This document shows positions 59,718 through 64,000 of a stretch of 64,000 nucleotides of DNA, one piece after another. Source of the stretch: Clitopilus passeckerianus (taxonomy: Eukaryota; Basidiomycota; Agaricomycetes; Agaricales; Entolomataceae); the NCBI GenBank assembly GCA_944990035.1, contig CALYLX010000145.1:806001-870000 (forward strand), read 5' to 3'. Position numbers and translations under genes: made by a program. The notes under the pieces were generated by a model. The model searched no databases, was not told where the DNA came from, and saw nothing but the letters and a program-made list of their open reading frames with translations. Numbering within the stretch: position 1 is the stretch's first letter; each line of letters starts with the position of its first letter.

Positions 59718-60779
59718 GGATTGCTGTAGGTATCTAGCTCTTGCCTGGACGATACTGTCAAGGAAAGGCAGGCGAAGGAAAACGGAGGAAGCGAGAGGGG
59801 ATTACTTGCCCACGTAAGGTGGGCGACGGTGCCAATCCCATCCTAATCTCCATCAGACCCATCTTCTTGGTGGTCAGATTCACACACACAACCACTTATG
59901 GAAAATAAGCGCCGGATGGGGAGAAGACGTGGAGAAGATGCAGTAGCGTCACGGTGTTGGTGTTACGCATTCAAGTTGAAGGCACACAACTGGGAACTGG
60001 AGGAGTTGGTGCATGATGGGACTCATAGTGCTCCAGCTCATCACCACGCTCGAACTTCAGGAGTTGAAGATGGATACGTGGGTATGTGCTATACAAACTC
60101 TGGGGACATGGAGCCTCGCGTGATATGAAATACGCATGCCCGTGTCCCTGCCCTAGATGGCCCCCATTCACCCTATTCAGCCGTCCTCAAAAAGGACCCC
60201 AAAGTCAAAGTCGGCAAGTACGGACTATTGAAATGATTCTGATTCTAGACGCGAGCCCGCTTCGGAGTAATACTATACGTTATCATGTTCATCTCTGTTG
60301 GCCATGATAAACGACCCACGGCACACGAATCACGCGACAGAGAGCCGTTTCTTGGATCAATCGGCAGCACTGGCCTCACTTTTGCGTTCAGAAAGAGAGG
60401 AAAACTTGGTTAGGCCCATTTATCTGTCGGCTTAAAGCTCTCAAAGAATAGTCAAGTGGAAGTGCAGATGAGTGAGGAGACCAAGTAAGGGACTACCGAC
60501 GGCGACTGGATAGGTCCGCGTTTTCCAAAAGAACATTCCATGCCGAGCATGACATCATAAGCAGGTTGATCTACTCCACATCAATCAAAGTCGGTTTGCT
60601 CTTTTCCAGCCAAACTCTCCACTAACTGCTACTCATTTCTTATTCGAGAACAGCGAATATCATTACCATGACGTTACTCCACCAACCAAATAATTACCCG
60701 TAAACTTTATAAAGGTTTGCTCAAAGAAAGGGACAGGTAACCTTATCTTTATATCCCTTTTCTTTATACCACTATCAAT
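59718..60779. promoter_or_regulatory. Divergent promoter region of zinc-knuckle and dehydrogenase genes
   Basis: About 1.06 kb between two genes pointing away from each other. TATAAAG at 60708-60714 is 66 bp before the dehydrogenase ATG and is followed by a pyrimidine-rich stretch. The plus-strand frame 59898-60128 has no recognisable feature. Confidence 0.5.
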
Positions 60780-62063
60780 ATGTCCGCCGACGAGCTCACT
60801 GGAAAGACCATGAGGGCGTTGTACTATCACGCTGTATGTTCTTTGGCGCTTATCAGCAGAACGATGCTGATAACAGCTTTAATATAGCCCGAGAACTTTG
60901 AGGTCAAGATCGTCCCTATACCACAGGTTGGCGACGACGACGTCTTGCTCAAAGGTTCGCCTTCTTTATCTCACCTCAACCCAGGGCCTAATACGCTTGG
61001 AATCTAGTCTCAGCATGTGGGGTATGCGGCACGGACCAGCACATCCATCACGGAGAATTCATCTCCAAGTTCCCTCTGATCCCAGGGCACGAAGCCATCG
61101 GCACCATCGTCAAGATGGGCAAGAACGTCAGTACCAAGGAATTCAACATCGGTGACCGCTGTGTCGCGGATGTTGGTATCACTGTACGTCTCCCTCCATA
61201 CCATTTAATTCGCATATAGTCATAACTCAACCTCTGTAGTGCGGCAAATGCTTCTACTGCCGCCGCGGCTCTTCACTCCTTTGCGAGAACTTCGAATCCT
61301 GCGGTGTCACCCGCGACGGCGGTTTCGCCGAGTACGTTCTCTACCACCAAGAGAAGCTATACAAGGTCCACAACCTTTCCGACGAGGAAGCTACCCTCCT
61401 CGAGCCCGCCGCCTGTGCCATCCACGGGCTCGATAAGCTCTCCCCTCCGGTCGGATGCGACGTCCTCCTCATGGGCGCTGGGCCTACCGGCCTCATCCTT
61501 GCACAGCTGCTCAAACTCAACGGCGCCGCACGTGTGGTGATCGCAGCGAATGCAGGCGTGAAGATGGATATTGCGAAACAGCTGAATGCTGGTGATGAGT
61601 ACGTCGAGCTGGTGCGTGGAGACAGTGTGAAGCAGGACGAGCAATGGAAGAAGCTGAAGGAGGAGAACCCTTATGGCTTCGATGTTGTCGTTGAAGCTAC
61701 GGGTGTGGAGAAGTTGGCTAATGAGAGTATCAACTGGGTGAGGAGGGGTGGCACGTTGATGGTGTATGGCGTTTATGAGAACAAGGCGTTGGTGCATTGG
61801 CCACCGGGCAAGATTTTCGGGGATGAGATCAAGGTTTGTCTTTGCCTCTGCTCGTGTTTTCCACTTATCTTAACACTTCACCTCCATAGATTATCGGATC
61901 ATTCTCCCAGACGTACTGCTTCCCCCGCGCGGTGCAGTACCTCGATAGCGGAAAGATCAACGTCAAGGGTATGGTCACCGACGTGTTCAAGCTGGAGGAC
62001 TACCAGAAGGCTTTGGATAAGATGGCGTCGAGAGGCGCTGTCAAGATCGCCATCAAGCCTTGA
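60780..62063 (+). CDS. Zinc-dependent medium-chain alcohol/polyol dehydrogenase
   Basis: Five exons (60780-60833, 60888-60954, 61008-61183, 61240-61833, 61890-62063) close to 354 aa, the usual MDR length. Catalytic zinc ligands are in [17 protein letters not shown] and [10 protein letters not shown]; the structural zinc site is [15 protein letters not shown]. The coenzyme fold has GAGPTG, and the strand that follows ends in VVIAANAG with no acidic residue, which suggests NADP rather than NAD. The best family match by eye is D-arabinitol/sorbitol-type dehydrogenases, but substrate cannot be fixed by reading. Confidence 0.9.
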
Positions 62064-62281
62064 ATTGAAAGCCAAATCAGCGAGCAGAGGAAGTGTAGGT
62101 TGTAGCGAAGTAATTATGCCTTCTTTATTGCGCATATATCCATGTATCAGTAGTAGCATTGAAAGCAGAACGACGACCGTCCACTATCGTAAAAAGTCCT
62201 GCCTATTGCCCGTTCATGTGAGAAGATCCATGTATGCAGTGTGATTTTAGACGGGAGTATTTGCACATCCTCCTCAGTGGA

Positions 62282-64000
62282 CTAGGACGAATCCGAATCA
62301 TCCGAACTACTATCCGAACTATCCGAGTCGTCGGAATCATCTGGCCCATCCGCATTACCCTCCCCATCCTCAGGTGCCTCAAATACCGTAATGGGAGCTG
62401 CACCAGCAGCAGCTCCGGCCGCTCCAGCGGAAAATCCAAAGGAAAAGAACGACCCCAAACCGGAATTGAACCCTCCCCGTGGCTGTCCTCTAGATCTGGC
62501 ACTCGCACCAGCGGTGCTGGCGGAACTGCCGCGCCCGCGACTGGTTGGGCCAGAGCCTCGAGAAGGGCCGCTAGTAGTAGCTGTAGAGCCGTATCCTCCT
62601 CGACTGGGGGAACCGCTACTTGTATATGCACCTCGAGTAGTCGAGGTGCTAGGTCCTGCCACCACCGGTGGAAAGGGAGGTTGTGATGGCCCGGCTGTGG
62701 GTTGAGCATTTGGTGATGTTGGGACAGTTGTGGGAAGTGGAGAAGGTGCTGACGGTTGGGATTGGGTGGATTGGGTGGATTCCGGGGGTATATCCCGAGA
62801 TACGCTACTTCCGAGCTGCTGAGGCTCTGACGATGGAACTGAAGGTGAAGTGGCTGGCGGTTGGAGAGGTGAAGAGGTGGGTGGGGGCAAGTTGAGGAGG
62901 TACCGAGGTGGGCTTATAGAAGGTCCTGGAAGAAGGCGCTCACGTTCCCCGGGCATTCTTTCCTCCCTAGGTTGAAGTTCTGGCCTCTGTGCTTGCGAAT
63001 TATCAATGACAAGGCCTTGAGGCGGGGATGCGGCATCTGTATGGTCTCTCTTGACCAGATAAATCACATCTGAACGGTCGTTTAGCATCCGAGCCTTTTG
63101 CTGTGGGCTTGAAAACGTTACATACCTCCACTTTGCTGAATAATATATTTCTCGTAGACTTGGCTAAGAATATCTGACGAACTTAGGATGATACCGTGAT
63201 CCTAAGATGCGACATGACGCCTAAGCAAATCAGCTCGAATATACATCTTGATGCTTACCCGAGTGCTGGTTGAGGGATGGTATTCAGAGTCGTGAGTTAG
63301 GGCGAGTTTTGCGTCTGGCGCCTGTAGAAATGCTGTTAGGAAGATACGAAACGGAGTCGGTTGTTTCGAACTGACCCTTCTAAGTAAATCAAAGTTGATA
63401 ACGTCAGGGGGATGGGCAGACTGCGAGAATGATCTTAGCTGTGTCTCTACAAGGTCAAGGAAAAACAGGGAGAGGCGTACATTCTCCAATGCATCAATCT
63501 TCGGGTCCCAGAACGATCTCGTGAATGGTTCTTTGGGCCAAAATAACCCAAGAGCCAGAAATACATGGGTAGAAATGAGATGCAGCTTGAGATGTAATGA
63601 CCCAATCCTCGATTTGTTTCGGAAATAGAGGTGACCTCCACGGCATAAGATAGTTCGGCCCAAAATCGTGGCTGCAGCGTAGCCTTGAAGCCTCGAAGAA
63701 AGATGCACTGATTTTGTTCAAGTAAATGAGTGCTTTGTCCCGTATTTGTCTCGGCGTACCCAGACTCTTCCCAACAGTATGAGTCGGAGCTGGTTCCGCC
63801 CCTTTCAGGCGCAAACACCATCCGGAACTCAGCAGGCACAGTTCGATTGAAAGCGGCAGTACCCCATGATGCTGTTTTGTCGCAGCCGGTTATGAGGTAG
63901 AGAGAGCCGTTGGGAATTTCCCATCCGCGTCTGATGAGGTACTGATACCACCCTATAGCATGTCGACCAGCATAGTCACGAAAGTTGGCCAGTTCTCTGG
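62282..64000 (-). CDS. Conserved agaricomycete protein of unknown function, start outside window
   Basis: The gene enters from the right edge and ends at 62282. Readable parts include AIGWYQYLIRRGWEIPNGSL, YLITGCDKTASWGTAAFNRT and NQCIFLRGFKATLQPRFWAE, then after several introns DVINFDLLRR, APDAKLALTHDSEYHP and GDVIYLVKRDHTDAA-like pieces. This order is that of a large mushroom-specific family of unknown function. The last exon (about 63088-62282) is Ser/Pro/Gly-rich and ends in an acidic Asp/Ser run (DDSDDSDSSDSSSDDSDSS), probably disordered. Splice sites of the middle exons were not fully resolved. Confidence 0.65.

Noticed and set aside
1..64000. tRNA and rRNA genes
   Set aside because: No B-box (GGTTCGANTCC) with a matching A-box and acceptor stem was found on reading, and no rRNA-like sequence.

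Overview
This is nuclear DNA of a filamentous basidiomycete, most likely a mushroom-forming Agaricomycete. Genes are dense and split by short (about 45-65 bp) GT-AG introns with CTRAY-type branch points. The families fit as well: ankyrin/NACHT NLR-like receptors, a non-canonical G-alpha, a ChAPs exomer subunit, a Mov10-like zinc-finger helicase, and a UstYa/DUF3328 protein. The exon models below were built by reading splice sites and checking that phases close. No computation or database search was possible.

Layout. 1-7.7 kb: a locus of ankyrin-repeat genes in several states: a 5'-truncated copy at the window edge, an intact 671-aa gene whose ankyrin block holds an exact 312-bp tandem duplication, a frameshifted fragment, and a remnant of about 20 codons. 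8.0-10.6 kb: a divergent pair made of a small secreted repeat peptide (minus strand) and a UstYa-family protein (plus strand), the arrangement expected of a fungal ribosomal-peptide (RiPP) locus. 11.2-16.1 kb: a full NLR-like gene (N-terminal domain, NACHT, ankyrin repeats) that shares its first exon module with the NACHT-less gene at 3.25 kb. 17.0-20.5 kb and 44.2-47.7 kb: two paralogous zinc-finger SF1 helicases in opposite orientation, with the same ten-exon structure.

The rest is mostly housekeeping: divergent G-alpha (21.0-23.5), NIPA-type transporter (25.7-27.3), Hsp20-like protein (27.9-29.1), CCDC6-like coiled coil (29.5-30.9), F-box-like protein (31.2-32.5), ChAPs (33.2-36.0), aspartokinase (38.6-40.9), Xaa-Pro aminopeptidase (41.1-43.5), proteasome ATPase Rpt6 (48.7-50.2), histidine acid phosphatase (50.8-53.0), cytochrome P450 (53.7-55.7), a triple zinc-knuckle protein (59.1-59.7), a zinc alcohol dehydrogenase (60.8-62.1) and a gene running off the right end (62.3-64.0).

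The best candidate for an undescribed system is the 8.0-10.6 kb pair. The peptide has a clear signal sequence and tandem 24-residue repeats. Differences between its repeats are almost all synonymous in one frame only, and its neighbour is a probable peptide-modifying UstYa-type protein. No tRNA, rRNA, CRISPR array or intact transposon was seen.
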